Shown: positions 5,667-14,335 of the stretch, in pieces
Layout of the letters: each line of letters starts with the position of its first letter
Position numbering within the stretch: position 1 is the first letter of the stretch
IMG/VR virus record: IMGVR_UViG_3300027749_000129
Coordinates: 1-56,523 of that record
Source: a virus
Direction: 5' to 3' (one strand)
DNA: 56,523 nucleotides
Made by a program: the position numbers and the translations under genes
Notes under the pieces: model-generated
Told to the model about the DNA's origin: nothing
Seen by the model: only the letters and a program-made list of their open reading frames with translations
Databases searched by the model: none

Positions 5667-8023
5667 CAAACCCTGCAATGTCTGTTGAGTCGGAGTCGGA
5701 GGTATTACGACTTGAGTTACGTCTGGCCCAGATAGAGGCCCAGAGCCGTGCGAAGCGGAACTTTATCGACTTTGCCAAATATGTGTGGCCTGAAGCGATA
5801 TTGGGTAACCACCACCAGAAGATGGCGTCGGCGTTTGACAGGATTGCCAATGGCACGTTGAAGCGTTTGATTGTCAACATGGCACCTCGGCACACGAAGA
5901 GTGAGTTCTCATCCTATCTGTTGCCTGCGTTTATCATGGGCCGTGGCCCGCGAACCAAGATCATTCAAGCGACGCACACGGGGGAGTTGGCGGTACGGTT
6001 TGGTCGTAAGGTGAGGAACCTTATGGATTCTGACTCGTACAAGCAGTTGTTTCCGGGATCGGAGTTGAAGGCTGACAGCAAGGCGGCGGGTCGGTGGGAC
6101 ACGAGTGAGGGTGGGGAGTACTTTGCTGTGGGTGTGGGGGGTGCGATGACGGGCCGTGGTGCGGACTTGTTGATTATTGACGACCCGCATTCGGAGCAGG
6201 ATGCGATGTCGGCATTGGCATTGGACAATGCGTGGGAGTGGTACAGCTCTGGTCCTCGGCAGCGATTGCAGCCGGGCGGGGCAATTGTGATTGTGATGTG
6301 CATGACGGGGGATACTCTGGTTTTGATGTCAGATGGGACACAGACGCCCTTATCTGAAATACGGCCCGGGGATAAGGTAGCTACTTTTGAAAAAGGGAGG
6401 CTAGCCACGGCTAGGGTTAATAACTGGAAGTCAAATGGTTATGACTCCATAGCCAAGATACAAACACAATCTGGTAGAATACTTCGTGCGAATGCAAGAC
6501 ATCCTTTTCTTGTAATGAATGCGGGAGTGTTGGAATGGAAACGAGTAAGCCAGTTGAGAGTGGGGGACGAACTTGTAGTATTGAAGGGTGCAATAGGCCT
6601 CCCAGATCAAAAACAAAACTTGGCAAGTGTGGACCCTGCCAAGCAAGTGCTAGTTACCACCGAAAAAACCCAGACGCTCCATACCACCCCCTTGGCCACC
6701 ACGGCAAATGGAAAGGAAAGACCTGCGGATGCGGTGAACCCGTGCTCTGCAAGGGGTTCTGTGTTAAATGCTACCGAGACCACTATCCCCGTTCAAAGAG
6801 AGCACCCGAGCAAAGCCGCGCCTTGCGTATCAAGTACCGGTATGGAATCACTGTTGGACAATATGAGTGGATGGTTCAAGAGCGTCAAAACCGTTGTGAT
6901 GTCTGCGGTGAAGCGCCTTCAGATAGAAACACTCGGGCGCATTGGAACGGCAAGCTTTGTATTGACCACGACCACGACACGGGAGCAGTGCGAGGACTCC
7001 TGTGCAATGACTGCAACCTCGCCATCGGATATGGCAAGACGCCAGAGGTACTCGAACGAGCTGCAGAGTATCTCCGACTTCACAATCGATCCAATAGCCT
7101 CGATCCTACCTGATGGTAAGGAAGAGGTTTTTGATGTTGAGATTGATAGGACAGGTAATTTCATTGCCAATGGGGTAGTTAGTCACAATACTCGATGGGG
7201 CACGAAGGACCTGACAGCGAGGCTGATCAAATCGCAGTCCAGCCATAATGCTGACCGCTGGGAAGTTATTGAATTCCCTGCCATTTTACCATCAGACAAG
7301 CCCCTTTGGCCAGAGTTTTGGAAGTATGAGGAGTTGATGGGGGTAAAGGCTTCGTTGTCCCCGCAGAAGTGGCAGGCGCAGTGGCAGCAGCAGCCGAGCA
7401 ATGACGAGGGGGCCATTCTGAAGCGGGAGTGGTGGAAGCGTTGGGAGAAGGATTACACGCCTAACCTTGAGTATGTGATTCAGTCGTATGACACGGCGTA
7501 CTCGAAGAAGGAGACGGCTGACTTTTCGGCGATCACGACGTGGGGGGTGTTTTACCCGGATCAGGACAGTGGGGCGCACATCTTGTTGTTGAACGTGAAG
7601 AAGGGCCGGTGGGACTTCCCGGAGTTGAAGCGTGTGGCGAAGGAAGAGTATATCTATTGGCAGCCGGACAATGTGTTGATCGAGGCCAAAGCAACGGGGA
7701 CCACGCTCCAGCAGGAGTTGAGGAAGATGGGGATTCCTGTGACGATGTACTCGCCGGGCGGCAGGCGCGCGGGTCAGGACAAGGTATCGAGGGCCAATGC
7801 GATTGCGACGATATTGGAGTCGGGGATGGTATGGGCACCGGACACTGACTGGGCGGACGAGTTGATTGAGGAGTGTGCGGCGTTCCCGAACGGGGACAAC
7901 GACGACTTGGTGGATTCGATGGTGATGGCGCTGATGCGTTTCAGGGCGGGTAACTTCATTAGTTTGTTGGTGGACGAGGACGATGTGCCGCGTAACGAAG
8001 GTATTGTACCGGAGTATTATTAA
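5663..8023 (+). CDS. terL: Terminase large subunit, interrupted by an intein
   Basis: A 786-residue precursor; removal of the intein (residues 213-509) leaves about 489 residues, a normal size. This is the ATP-driven packaging motor. The ATPase half has a Walker A-like MAPRHTKS (about 73-80) and Walker B LLIIDD (169-174). The intein splits the coupling motif IVIVM|TRWG just after residue 212. The nuclease half has SYDTAYSKKETADFSA, then NVLIEAKATGTTLQQEL, then NDDLVDSMVMAL, supplying the acidic residues of the RNase H-like fold. The ATG overlaps the upstream HNH stop. Residues 291-484 of the precursor are also read in another frame as an endonuclease gene. Confidence 0.93.
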   Translation: MTNPAMSVESESEVLRLELRLAQIEAQSRAKRNFIDFAKYVWPEAILGNHHQKMASAFDRIANGTLKRLIVNMAPRHTKSEFSSYLLPAFIMGRGPRTKIIQATHTGELAVRFGRKVRNLMDSDSYKQLFPGSELKADSKAAGRWDTSEGGEYFAVGVGGAMTGRGADLLIIDDPHSEQDAMSALALDNAWEWYSSGPRQRLQPGGAIVIVMCMTGDTLVLMSDGTQTPLSEIRPGDKVATFEKGRLATARVNNWKSNGYDSIAKIQTQSGRILRANARHPFLVMNAGVLEWKRVSQLRVGDELVVLKGAIGLPDQKQNLASVDPAKQVLVTTEKTQTLHTTPLATTANGKERPADAVNPCSARGSVLNATETTIPVQREHPSKAAPCVSSTGMESLLDNMSGWFKSVKTVVMSAVKRLQIETLGRIGTASFVLTTTTTREQCEDSCAMTATSPSDMARRQRYSNELQSISDFTIDPIASILPDGKEEVFDVEIDRTGNFIANGVVSHNTRWGTKDLTARLIKSQSSHNADRWEVIEFPAILPSDKPLWPEFWKYEELMGVKASLSPQKWQAQWQQQPSNDEGAILKREWWKRWEKDYTPNLEYVIQSYDTAYSKKETADFSAITTWGVFYPDQDSGAHILLLNVKKGRWDFPELKRVAKEEYIYWQPDNVLIEAKATGTTLQQELRKMGIPVTMYSPGGRRAGQDKVSRANAIATILESGMVWAPDTDWADELIEECAAFPNGDNDDLVDSMVMALMRFRAGNFISLLVDEDDVPRNEGIVPEYY
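6523..6537 (+). promoter_or_regulatory. Ribosome binding site of the nested endonuclease gene
   Basis: GGGAG (6523-6527) lies seven bases before the ATG at 6535, well placed for independent initiation inside the terminase intein. It falls within codons for the Hint domain (NAGVLEWK). Confidence 0.7.
6535..7113 (+). CDS. Endonuclease VII-like homing endonuclease nested out of frame in the terL intein
   Basis: A 192-residue protein read in the -1 frame relative to the terminase gene and lying wholly inside the intein. The N-terminal part has zinc-finger Cys pairs (CSIEGC, CGPC, CGCGEPVLC, CVKC). The C-terminal part is a complete Endonuclease_7 domain: YGITVGQYEWMVQ, CDVCG, then CIDHDHDTGAVRGLLCNDCN. 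This keeps both zinc pairs, the DHxH catalytic residues and the CN of T4 endonuclease VII. It has its own Shine-Dalgarno. The first 12 or so codons overprint genuine Hint sequence (WKRVSQLRVGDEL), and the stop lies just before block F. Inferred role: cutting intein-less terL genes to spread the intein. Confidence 0.85.
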   Translation: METSKPVESGGRTCSIEGCNRPPRSKTKLGKCGPCQASASYHRKNPDAPYHPLGHHGKWKGKTCGCGEPVLCKGFCVKCYRDHYPRSKRAPEQSRALRIKYRYGITVGQYEWMVQERQNRCDVCGEAPSDRNTRAHWNGKLCIDHDHDTGAVRGLLCNDCNLAIGYGKTPEVLERAAEYLRLHNRSNSLDPT

Positions 8024-8067
8024 CCCGTAGAATGGGGCGAAGTCTTCATTCTTTGAAAGGCAAGCCT

Positions 8068-10014
8068 ATGAACACTCCTTCTGCAAAAGACCTTCTGCAA
8101 GCGATGCCTGTCAAAATGGCAGAGGGTGGTGAAATATCCTCGGGCCTTGCTAATGCAACCAAGCCGGACGGGATTGGGGCGGATCAGTACTACAAGAACA
8201 TTGCTGCGTACGTTGCTACGCAGTCAGACCCCTTAATAGGATTGCAAGAAGCGTCTAAGAACGGGGTCAGCATGGCGGATGCGGCGAAAGCAATAGGTCA
8301 GGATAAGCTCAACGCGTATTTGAACATTGACTTGAATACGGAGAAGACGCCTACCCCTACGGCTTCGGGCTATACTTCTGCACGCGAGAACATGTACGTG
8401 GGTCCTAATGCGATATACGCCACGGGACCGGACAGCGGGCAAGCTGGGCTTAACGCTAAGATCCAAGCGGCCGCAAAGCAGTATGTAGGGAACCCAACAG
8501 CGCTACAAAACCTGTTCATAGCAAACGGCCTTAACATTGACGATATAGTGCGTGCGGGCGTGGACCCCACGGTCATGTTGTCGATTACGCCAAAGAAAGT
8601 AGACAAACCGCCTACGACCGGCGTATTCCCTCCTGTTACACTCCCTCCTGTCTACCAGCCCCTACCCACACCGCCACCACTTTATCCCACGGGCCAGCCT
8701 GCGCTGGACGTAAACTTCCGCAACAGTGCGCCGCGTAGTGCATGGGACCCGGTCTACGGGTATTCGTACACGCCTGCTGCCAAACTGCTCTCGGCCACCG
8801 GATCAGGATTTGGTTGGATGCCGCCGTCTGTGACTAGCCGTCCGCGAGACTTGTTGCGTACACCGATGGCCAATACCTCTGCCTCACAGCAGTACGCACA
8901 AAACAGCGCGGCTCAGGACAGGGCATTGGCGAATGCGTATAGGACAAGCGGCCTTGGTGCGAACCCCTCTGCCTTCTACGACTGGCGTAGCCGGTTGCGT
9001 GGGGGTGAGTTCGGTGGGGATCAGACTACCCCACTTAATACGGACGCGTTTAATGCGAGCTTTACGGACTGGGCAAAAACAGAGGCGGACAAGCAGGCGA
9101 TAGCCAAGGCCAACAAGGGTACGCTTGCAAACACCTCATCTTCTGATTTTGTCCCCCAGTACGCTACCGGGGGATACATCACAAAAAAAGCTGAGGGGGG
9201 TAGCATTGATACTGCCCCCGTTAAACCTGCGCCAGATGCCGTTACACTTGCGCCAAACTCCAACGTTGAGCCGGAATCCAAACCGGTAGACTCGACAAAG
9301 CAGTATAAGGATGTGTTCCAAGATGAACCCTTGGTGGACCGTGTAGGGGAATACCTTGGGGGGTTTAAGGACTTGGTGAAGTACCGTTTATCTGATGGTA
9401 AGGGTTTAGATCAGCACATAACCTACAATAACCAATTGAAGTCCCAGTTCCGTGAAGCATATCCCGAGCTTAAGGATGACAAGCAACGTAGTGGTTTGCT
9501 GGATGCAGCGGTTAAGTATGCGGGAGCCTACGACTGGGCGGCACGTCCTAATGTAAGTCCTGAAGATGCGCGGTCCATGGCCCGTGCTTACCAACTCTAT
9601 GACTACAACACCAGCGACCGTACTCCGTCGAATGAGCTGTCTGACTACTACCGCAATCTGGCAGGTGTAGAGCAGGGCATTAAGCACAGAGCGGAAGGCC
9701 GTCGGTTAAGCGAGTCGGAGTTGATGAAAGAAGCGCTTAACTACGCGATATCGCAGACTGGTGGCAATATGCCATTGACCCGACCAGAGCTATGGAATCG
9801 GGAATACGAAAAAGGTATGAAGACGAAAAAAGCTGACGGCGGCCTGATCAGAAAGTACGACGAAGGTGGTGATGTCTCGCCAATGAGCTACGACGAGTTA
9901 GCGGCGCAGATGCAGAGGGTTGGTGAAGCGCCGAGAGAGGCCCAGACCCCTGAATCGCGGACCACGGTCCGGGAACAGACTGAAAGCGCGAAGATGCTGG
10001 AGCGTGTACAATAA
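8068..10014 (+). CDS. Large Gly-Gly-motif virion-associated protein
   Basis: A 648-residue protein starting at the ATG seven bases after GAAAGG; an upstream ATG at 8032 lacks a site. I do not recognise the family. Short AEGGEI, ATGGYITKKAEGGS, KADGGLIRKYDEGGD motifs occur through the protein; these GG motifs are common in large virion proteins of freshwater phages. A Pro-rich segment (PPVTLPPVYQPLPTPPPLYP) sits around residue 190. The C-terminal third is helical and charged. Its place between the large terminase and the portal suggests a head-associated or internal protein. Confidence in the gene is high, in the role low. Confidence 0.75.
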   Translation: MNTPSAKDLLQAMPVKMAEGGEISSGLANATKPDGIGADQYYKNIAAYVATQSDPLIGLQEASKNGVSMADAAKAIGQDKLNAYLNIDLNTEKTPTPTASGYTSARENMYVGPNAIYATGPDSGQAGLNAKIQAAAKQYVGNPTALQNLFIANGLNIDDIVRAGVDPTVMLSITPKKVDKPPTTGVFPPVTLPPVYQPLPTPPPLYPTGQPALDVNFRNSAPRSAWDPVYGYSYTPAAKLLSATGSGFGWMPPSVTSRPRDLLRTPMANTSASQQYAQNSAAQDRALANAYRTSGLGANPSAFYDWRSRLRGGEFGGDQTTPLNTDAFNASFTDWAKTEADKQAIAKANKGTLANTSSSDFVPQYATGGYITKKAEGGSIDTAPVKPAPDAVTLAPNSNVEPESKPVDSTKQYKDVFQDEPLVDRVGEYLGGFKDLVKYRLSDGKGLDQHITYNNQLKSQFREAYPELKDDKQRSGLLDAAVKYAGAYDWAARPNVSPEDARSMARAYQLYDYNTSDRTPSNELSDYYRNLAGVEQGIKHRAEGRRLSESELMKEALNYAISQTGGNMPLTRPELWNREYEKGMKTKKADGGLIRKYDEGGDVSPMSYDELAAQMQRVGEAPREAQTPESRTTVREQTESAKMLERVQ

Positions 10015-10041
10015 CCGCAAATATATTTAAAGGATACGAAG

Positions 10042-12399
10042 ATGCCGATAGATAGGGCTGTCAACTTAGCACCTAATTCTGACTTGCTTGAAGGCACCAG
10101 TGAGTCGCCAGATATCGAGATCGTTCTTGAGGACGATGGCAGCGCTACTATTGAGCTAGGGGAAGACGACGAAGATGATGTTGGCTTTTACGGCAACATC
10201 GCAGAAGTTATAGATGACGGGGACCTTGGTCGGATATCCATGGACCTGATGGCATTGTTTGAGGCCGACAAGTCTAGCCGTTCCGATTGGGAACAGATGT
10301 ACTCCAAGGGCCTTGAGCTATTGGGCTTGAAGATTGAAGAGCGTACCAAACCCTTCCGTGGCGCGGCGGGCGCGGTCCATCCGATGCTGACTGAGGCAAT
10401 TGTTCAGTTCCAAGCACAGGCATTTAAGGAGTTGATGCCTGCCAGTGGTCCGGTACGTACTCAGATCGTGGGCAAAGAGACTTTAGATAAGGTCCAACAA
10501 GCTTCACGCGTACAAGATTTCATGAATTATCAGATTACTTCGGTAATGAAGGAATACACCCCGGAGTTTGACCAGCTTCTTTTCTACACGGGCTACGGCG
10601 GATCGACTTTCAAAAAGGTTTATTACGACGAACAGATAGGCCGTATGGTCAGTCGGTTAGTTCTGCCCGACGATATGTATATCCCGTATAACGGTTCAAG
10701 TGTTATTTCGGAATGTCCGCGTCTGACTCACCGCATTTCCATGGATACCAACGAGCTTCGCAAGCGTATTGTCGCGGGTGAATACCTTGATGTGATGATA
10801 GACGCCAAGGCAACACCGTCTTACGCCAACCAGATACGTTATTCCATTGATAAAGCTACGGGTGTTGTGCAAACAGGCTCCCCGGAAGAAGCTTTTCTAT
10901 TGGAATTCCAAGTGTCGTTGGATATTCCGGGCTTTGAGGACATGGATGATGACGATGAGCCGACTGGAATTAAGCTCCCTTACGTAGTTACCATTGACGA
11001 AGCCAGTGCAAGGGTAATTGGTGTACGTCGTAACTGGGTAGAAGGGGATGAAAAGAAACGTCGTCGTGAATATTTTGTTCATTACGTATTGGTTGAGGGC
11101 CTTGGTGCGTATGGCTTGGGCTTTGTTCACCTGATCGGTGGTCTTTCTAAGACTGCAACCAGTGCATTACGTCAATTGTTAGACGCGGGTACGCTGTCTA
11201 ACCTTCCTGCGGGCTTTAAAGCCAAGGGTGCGCGCATCGCGGACGACGATACGCCGATCCAACCGGGCGAATGGCGTGATATTGATGCCGGTGGGGCAGA
11301 ACTTTCGTCTTCCTTGCTGCCTTTGCCCTACAAAGAGCCATCACAAACGCTATTTCAGCTACTGGGCTTTACGGTTGACGCGGGTAAACGTCTGGCTAGT
11401 ACGGCGGACATGCAGGTAGGGGACGGAAATCAGCAGGCAGCGGTAGGTACTACGATTGCATTGCTTGAAAGGGGTTCGATGGTGATGTCTGCCATCCATA
11501 AGCGCCTATATTACGCCCAGACCCAAGAGTTTGAGATGCTAGCCAAGGGTTTTGGTGAGTATTTGCCTGACGAATACCCTTATGACGTACCGGGCGCTAG
11601 TCGCAGGATCAAGAAATGTGACTTTGACCACATGGTTGCGATATTGCCAGTGGCTGATCCGAACATTTTCTCTGCTGCCCAACGCATAACGTTGGCACAG
11701 ACGCAGTTGCAGTTAGCGCAGTCTGCTCCTCAGATGCATAACATGTACGAAGCGTATTACCGCGTCTACGCGGCAATGAACATCCGTGACATTGATGGCC
11801 TCCTGCGCGCGCAGAGCAATAACCTGCCTAAAGATCCTGCTACTGAGAACGCTGACGTGCTGGAAAACATGGAGCTTAAGGCTTTTGCGGGCCAGCAGCA
11901 TGATGCGCACATTGCGGCACATATTATGATGGGCTTATCGGCATTAATGCAGGCTAACCCCATAGGCGGCGTGATATTGTACAAGCACATCATGCAGCAT
12001 ATCCGTTTGAAAGCCGAAGAAGATACCGAAGCGGAATTGTATGTTGAATACGGGTCGGATCCAGACCACATGGTCTCTGACTTGCAGCGCGAAGGCATGA
12101 TATCGTTGAAGATTGCGCAGTTCATGCAGGAGATGCGGGCGCTTCAGGATAAGTTAGCCAATCCCGGTGGTGGTGGCCAAGATCCGATTGTTGCGTTGAA
12201 AGCACAGGAGCTTCAGCAGCGTGCAGCGAAGGATCAGGCAGATATCAAGTTGAAGGAAGAAGGCTTGCAGCTTGATCAGTCTAAGATTGCGCAGAACGAA
12301 AAAGCTAATCAAGAACGGATTGCATCACAGCAGAAGGTTGCTCAGATGCGAACAGGTGTTGCACTGCAGCGGATAAACCAACCGCGTAAAGGAGGCTAA
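10042..12399 (+). CDS. Portal protein
   Basis: A 785-residue protein, the size expected of a podoviral portal. It forms the dodecameric vertex through which DNA enters. An acidic N-terminus (IEIVLEDDGS, GEDDEDDVGF) precedes SDWEQMYSKGLELLGLKIEERTKPFRGAAGAVHPMLTEA, split over residues about 90-130, a typical opening of this portal family. The core has FDQLLFYTGYGGSTFKKVYYD, LVLPDDMYIPYN and HYVLVEGLG. A long C-terminal coiled coil rich in Gln/Lys (QELQQRAAKDQADIKLKEEG) resembles portal barrels. The ATG follows AAAGGA. Confidence 0.85.
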   Translation: MPIDRAVNLAPNSDLLEGTSESPDIEIVLEDDGSATIELGEDDEDDVGFYGNIAEVIDDGDLGRISMDLMALFEADKSSRSDWEQMYSKGLELLGLKIEERTKPFRGAAGAVHPMLTEAIVQFQAQAFKELMPASGPVRTQIVGKETLDKVQQASRVQDFMNYQITSVMKEYTPEFDQLLFYTGYGGSTFKKVYYDEQIGRMVSRLVLPDDMYIPYNGSSVISECPRLTHRISMDTNELRKRIVAGEYLDVMIDAKATPSYANQIRYSIDKATGVVQTGSPEEAFLLEFQVSLDIPGFEDMDDDDEPTGIKLPYVVTIDEASARVIGVRRNWVEGDEKKRRREYFVHYVLVEGLGAYGLGFVHLIGGLSKTATSALRQLLDAGTLSNLPAGFKAKGARIADDDTPIQPGEWRDIDAGGAELSSSLLPLPYKEPSQTLFQLLGFTVDAGKRLASTADMQVGDGNQQAAVGTTIALLERGSMVMSAIHKRLYYAQTQEFEMLAKGFGEYLPDEYPYDVPGASRRIKKCDFDHMVAILPVADPNIFSAAQRITLAQTQLQLAQSAPQMHNMYEAYYRVYAAMNIRDIDGLLRAQSNNLPKDPATENADVLENMELKAFAGQQHDAHIAAHIMMGLSALMQANPIGGVILYKHIMQHIRLKAEEDTEAELYVEYGSDPDHMVSDLQREGMISLKIAQFMQEMRALQDKLANPGGGGQDPIVALKAQELQQRAAKDQADIKLKEEGLQLDQSKIAQNEKANQERIASQQKVAQMRTGVALQRINQPRKGG

Positions 12400-12400
12400 G

Positions 12401-12673
12401 ATGCCACTTAAGAAAGGGTCCAGTCCCAAGACTATTAGCAAAAACATCAGCGAAGTTATGGGTGCTTACAAAGAAAAGGGCAAGATCGGTACTAGTACGC
12501 CAAATAGCAAAGCCAAAGCGCAGAAACAGGCTATTGCGATTGCCCTTTCTACTGCGGGTAAGTCGAACAAGATGAAAGAGGGGGGCAAAGTTATAAGCCG
12601 TCCTAAGGGCCGTCAGGGTCCAAGTATGATTGTTAAAAAACGTGACGGAAACAATCCAGTAAAGATATACTGA
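12401..12673 (+). CDS. Small basic protein, DUF6496-like
   Basis: A 90-residue very basic protein starting after AAGGAGG, one base past the portal stop. MPLKKGSSPKTISKNISEVM at the N-terminus and the central QKQAIAIALSTAGK motif match small phage proteins of the DUF6496 type. It is commonly found beside portal and capsid genes. The repeated KQAIAIAL helix and Lys content suggest nucleic-acid binding or a capsid-internal role, which is inference. Confidence 0.65.
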   Translation: MPLKKGSSPKTISKNISEVMGAYKEKGKIGTSTPNSKAKAQKQAIAIALSTAGKSNKMKEGGKVISRPKGRQGPSMIVKKRDGNNPVKIY

Positions 12674-12731
12674 CAGTTGCTCCAGCCTCCAGACAGTGGC
12701 TTATAACCGTCTGCTTTTCATGGGAAACACC

Positions 12732-12923
12732 ATGCTCGAATTTGCAGAAAAGATATTGCGAGAGATTCGCAAGCTACAGCAGGACTCCGAAGCAATCGTG
12801 CTCAATGGCACCATTGCTGATATGGAACGCTACCGTTTCATGATGGGTCGTCTGGAAGGCATAAAATTAACAGAAGCCCTTATCAAACATGAATTAGATA
12901 AGAGGTCTAAAGATGATTTTTAA
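12732..12923 (+). CDS. Short helical hypothetical protein
   Basis: About 63 residues, almost all helical: EFAEKILREIRKLQQDSE, then ADMERYRFMMGRLEGIKLTEAL. The start at 12732 (seven bases after GGGA) is preferred over ATG 12720 and GTG 12696, which lack good sites, but the choice is uncertain. The C-terminal codons overlap the co-chaperonin-like gene by 11 bases. Similar small proteins occur next to capsid genes in other phages; function unknown. Confidence 0.6.
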   Translation: MLEFAEKILREIRKLQQDSEAIVLNGTIADMERYRFMMGRLEGIKLTEALIKHELDKRSKDDF

Positions 12924-13404
12924 CCCACCAGAGGACGTGCAGATGGAAGAACCAAAGTTAACGGCATTGGAACAGCAATGGAAGGAGGCAGCAGAGAATG
13001 CACCGCCAACCCTTGATGATGCTTACGATGAGGATGGCAAGGTCGATATCGACAAGATTGCCGATTCCGTTTTAAACATGATCCCCCACCCAACCGGATG
13101 GCGTATTGCCATTCTTCCCTTCAGGGGAAGCAAAAGCTCCAAGGGTGGCATTCTGCTATCTGATGAAACTCAAAAACGTACACAGCTTGCGACTAATTGT
13201 GGCTATGTGCTGCGTATGGGGAATCTTGCGTACTCTGACCAAGAGAAGTTTCCAGACGGTCCGTGGTGCAAGGTTGGCGATTGGATCATCTTTGGGAAGT
13301 ATGCGGGTTCGCGTATTCAGATCGACGGTGGTGAAATCCGGCTGTTAAACGATGATGAAATCTTGGGGCTGATTAACGACCCTAAAGACATCTTGCACAT
13401 GTGA
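12913..13404 (+). CDS. GroES-like (Cpn10) co-chaperonin
   Basis: A 163-residue protein. Residues about 55-155 match the Cpn10 fold: HPTGWRIAILPFRGSKSSKGGILLSDE resembles the GroES beta-barrel start and mobile loop region, then GYVLRMGNLAY, then CKVGDWIIFGKYAGSRI and DDEILGLI, which match the conserved GD.V.F.KYAG..I and D..IL.I of GroES. The N-terminal 50 residues are acidic and extra. It lies between portal-associated genes and the scaffold-like gene, so it likely helps host GroEL fold the capsid protein, as T4 gp31 does. Confidence 0.75.
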   Translation: MIFNPPEDVQMEEPKLTALEQQWKEAAENAPPTLDDAYDEDGKVDIDKIADSVLNMIPHPTGWRIAILPFRGSKSSKGGILLSDETQKRTQLATNCGYVLRMGNLAYSDQEKFPDGPWCKVGDWIIFGKYAGSRIQIDGGEIRLLNDDEILGLINDPKDILHM

Positions 13405-13414
13405 GGAGCAGATT

Positions 13415-14332
13415 ATGAACGAGCAACAAGAATTTAAGATAGGCGATGACGAGGAACCGGCTACCGTTGAGATGAACGATGATGGTTCTAACGCTGTTAT
13501 TACGACAATGGAAGAGACCCCCCTTGTTGAGGTGGAGCAGCAACAGGCTAAACCTAAAAAAGACGAGCTAGATCAATACAGTGACAAGGTTCAGCGCCGT
13601 ATTGACAAGCTGACATCCCGTTTGCGGGAGACCCAGCGTCGTGAAGAGGCGGCTGTTGAGTATGCCAGAAACGCGCATAATAAGGCTGAAGAGCTTGAGC
13701 GTCGGTTCCAGCAAACGGATGCTGATCGTTTGACTGAAGCTAAAAGCCGGGTAGAGACTCAGGTTGTAGCACTCAAGCAGATCATCAAGAAGGCTCGTGA
13801 AGAGTACGACATTGATACTGAGACTGAGGCCCAGCAGCGTCTGACTAGTATGGTGATGGACCAGCAGCGGATATCCGAAGCTACGGCCTATCGTCAACAG
13901 ACCATGGCCCGTCAGGCTGCCCCACAACCACAGTATCAACAGCCCCAGCAACAACAACGTTCCCAAGTAGACCCACAGGCAGAAGAGTGGGCCGAACGTA
14001 ATACATGGTTTGGCACCAACCCAACCATGACGGGGGCTGTAAGAGGGATTCATCTTGACTTGGTCCAAAAAGAAGGGTTTGACCCACAGTCAGAGGAGTA
14101 CTATGATGAAATAGATCGTAGGATGCGCGACATCTTCCCAAGGGAACTTAAAGCGACCTCGCAACAAAACAACAGGAATAGCCGTCCCGTGCAGACGGTA
14201 GCCCCTGCAACCCGATCTTCGGGCGTCAATAGTTCCGCACGCCGCACTGTCCGGTTAAACCCGAGTCAGGTTGCAATAGCTAAAAAACTTGGTGTTCCGC
14301 TTGAGGAATACGCCAAATACGTTAAGGAGTAA
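13415..14332 (+). CDS. Scaffold-like head assembly protein
   Basis: A 305-residue protein with GAGGAGC before its ATG. The N-terminus is acidic. Residues about 55-165 form a long charged coiled coil (RRIDKLTSRLRETQRREEAA, RFQQTDADRLTEAKS). A Gln-rich linker (QPQYQQPQQQQRSQ) follows, then a basic C-terminus (ARRTVRLNPSQVAIAKKLGV). The charge layout, coiled coil and position before the capsid protein are typical of phage scaffolds, whose basic C-terminus binds the coat protein. No specific family is recognised. Confidence 0.7.
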   Translation: MNEQQEFKIGDDEEPATVEMNDDGSNAVITTMEETPLVEVEQQQAKPKKDELDQYSDKVQRRIDKLTSRLRETQRREEAAVEYARNAHNKAEELERRFQQTDADRLTEAKSRVETQVVALKQIIKKAREEYDIDTETEAQQRLTSMVMDQQRISEATAYRQQTMARQAAPQPQYQQPQQQQRSQVDPQAEEWAERNTWFGTNPTMTGAVRGIHLDLVQKEGFDPQSEEYYDEIDRRMRDIFPRELKATSQQNNRNSRPVQTVAPATRSSGVNSSARRTVRLNPSQVAIAKKLGVPLEEYAKYVKE

Positions 14333-14335
14333 GAT

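Larger units (their letters stand above)
6299..7189 (+). other. Intein (Hint domain) in terminase large subunit
   Basis: A 297-residue intein. It begins at Cys1 with CMTGDTLVLMSDG (block A), continues with LSEIRPGDKV and the block B-like ILRANARHPFLV (Asn-Ala-x-x-His), and ends with VFDVEIDRTGNFIANGVVSHN split as block F plus block G (His-Asn at the junction). The +1 residue is Thr of the terminase TRWG motif. All splicing residues are present, so it should be active. Between the blocks, the terminase frame gives about 190 Thr/Ser/Ala-rich residues with no LAGLIDADG or HNH motif. That stretch instead encodes an endonuclease in the -1 frame. Confidence 0.9.

Noticed and set aside
6535-7113. 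Reading the nested nuclease only as a shadow of the terminase frame
   Set aside because: Complete endonuclease VII and zinc motifs cannot be expected by chance, and the reading frame has its own ribosome site, so it is kept as a gene.
6299-7189. Programmed frameshift joining intein and nuclease
   Set aside because: No slippery sequence or structure was seen near 6535, and the Shine-Dalgarno explains translation better. It remains possible.
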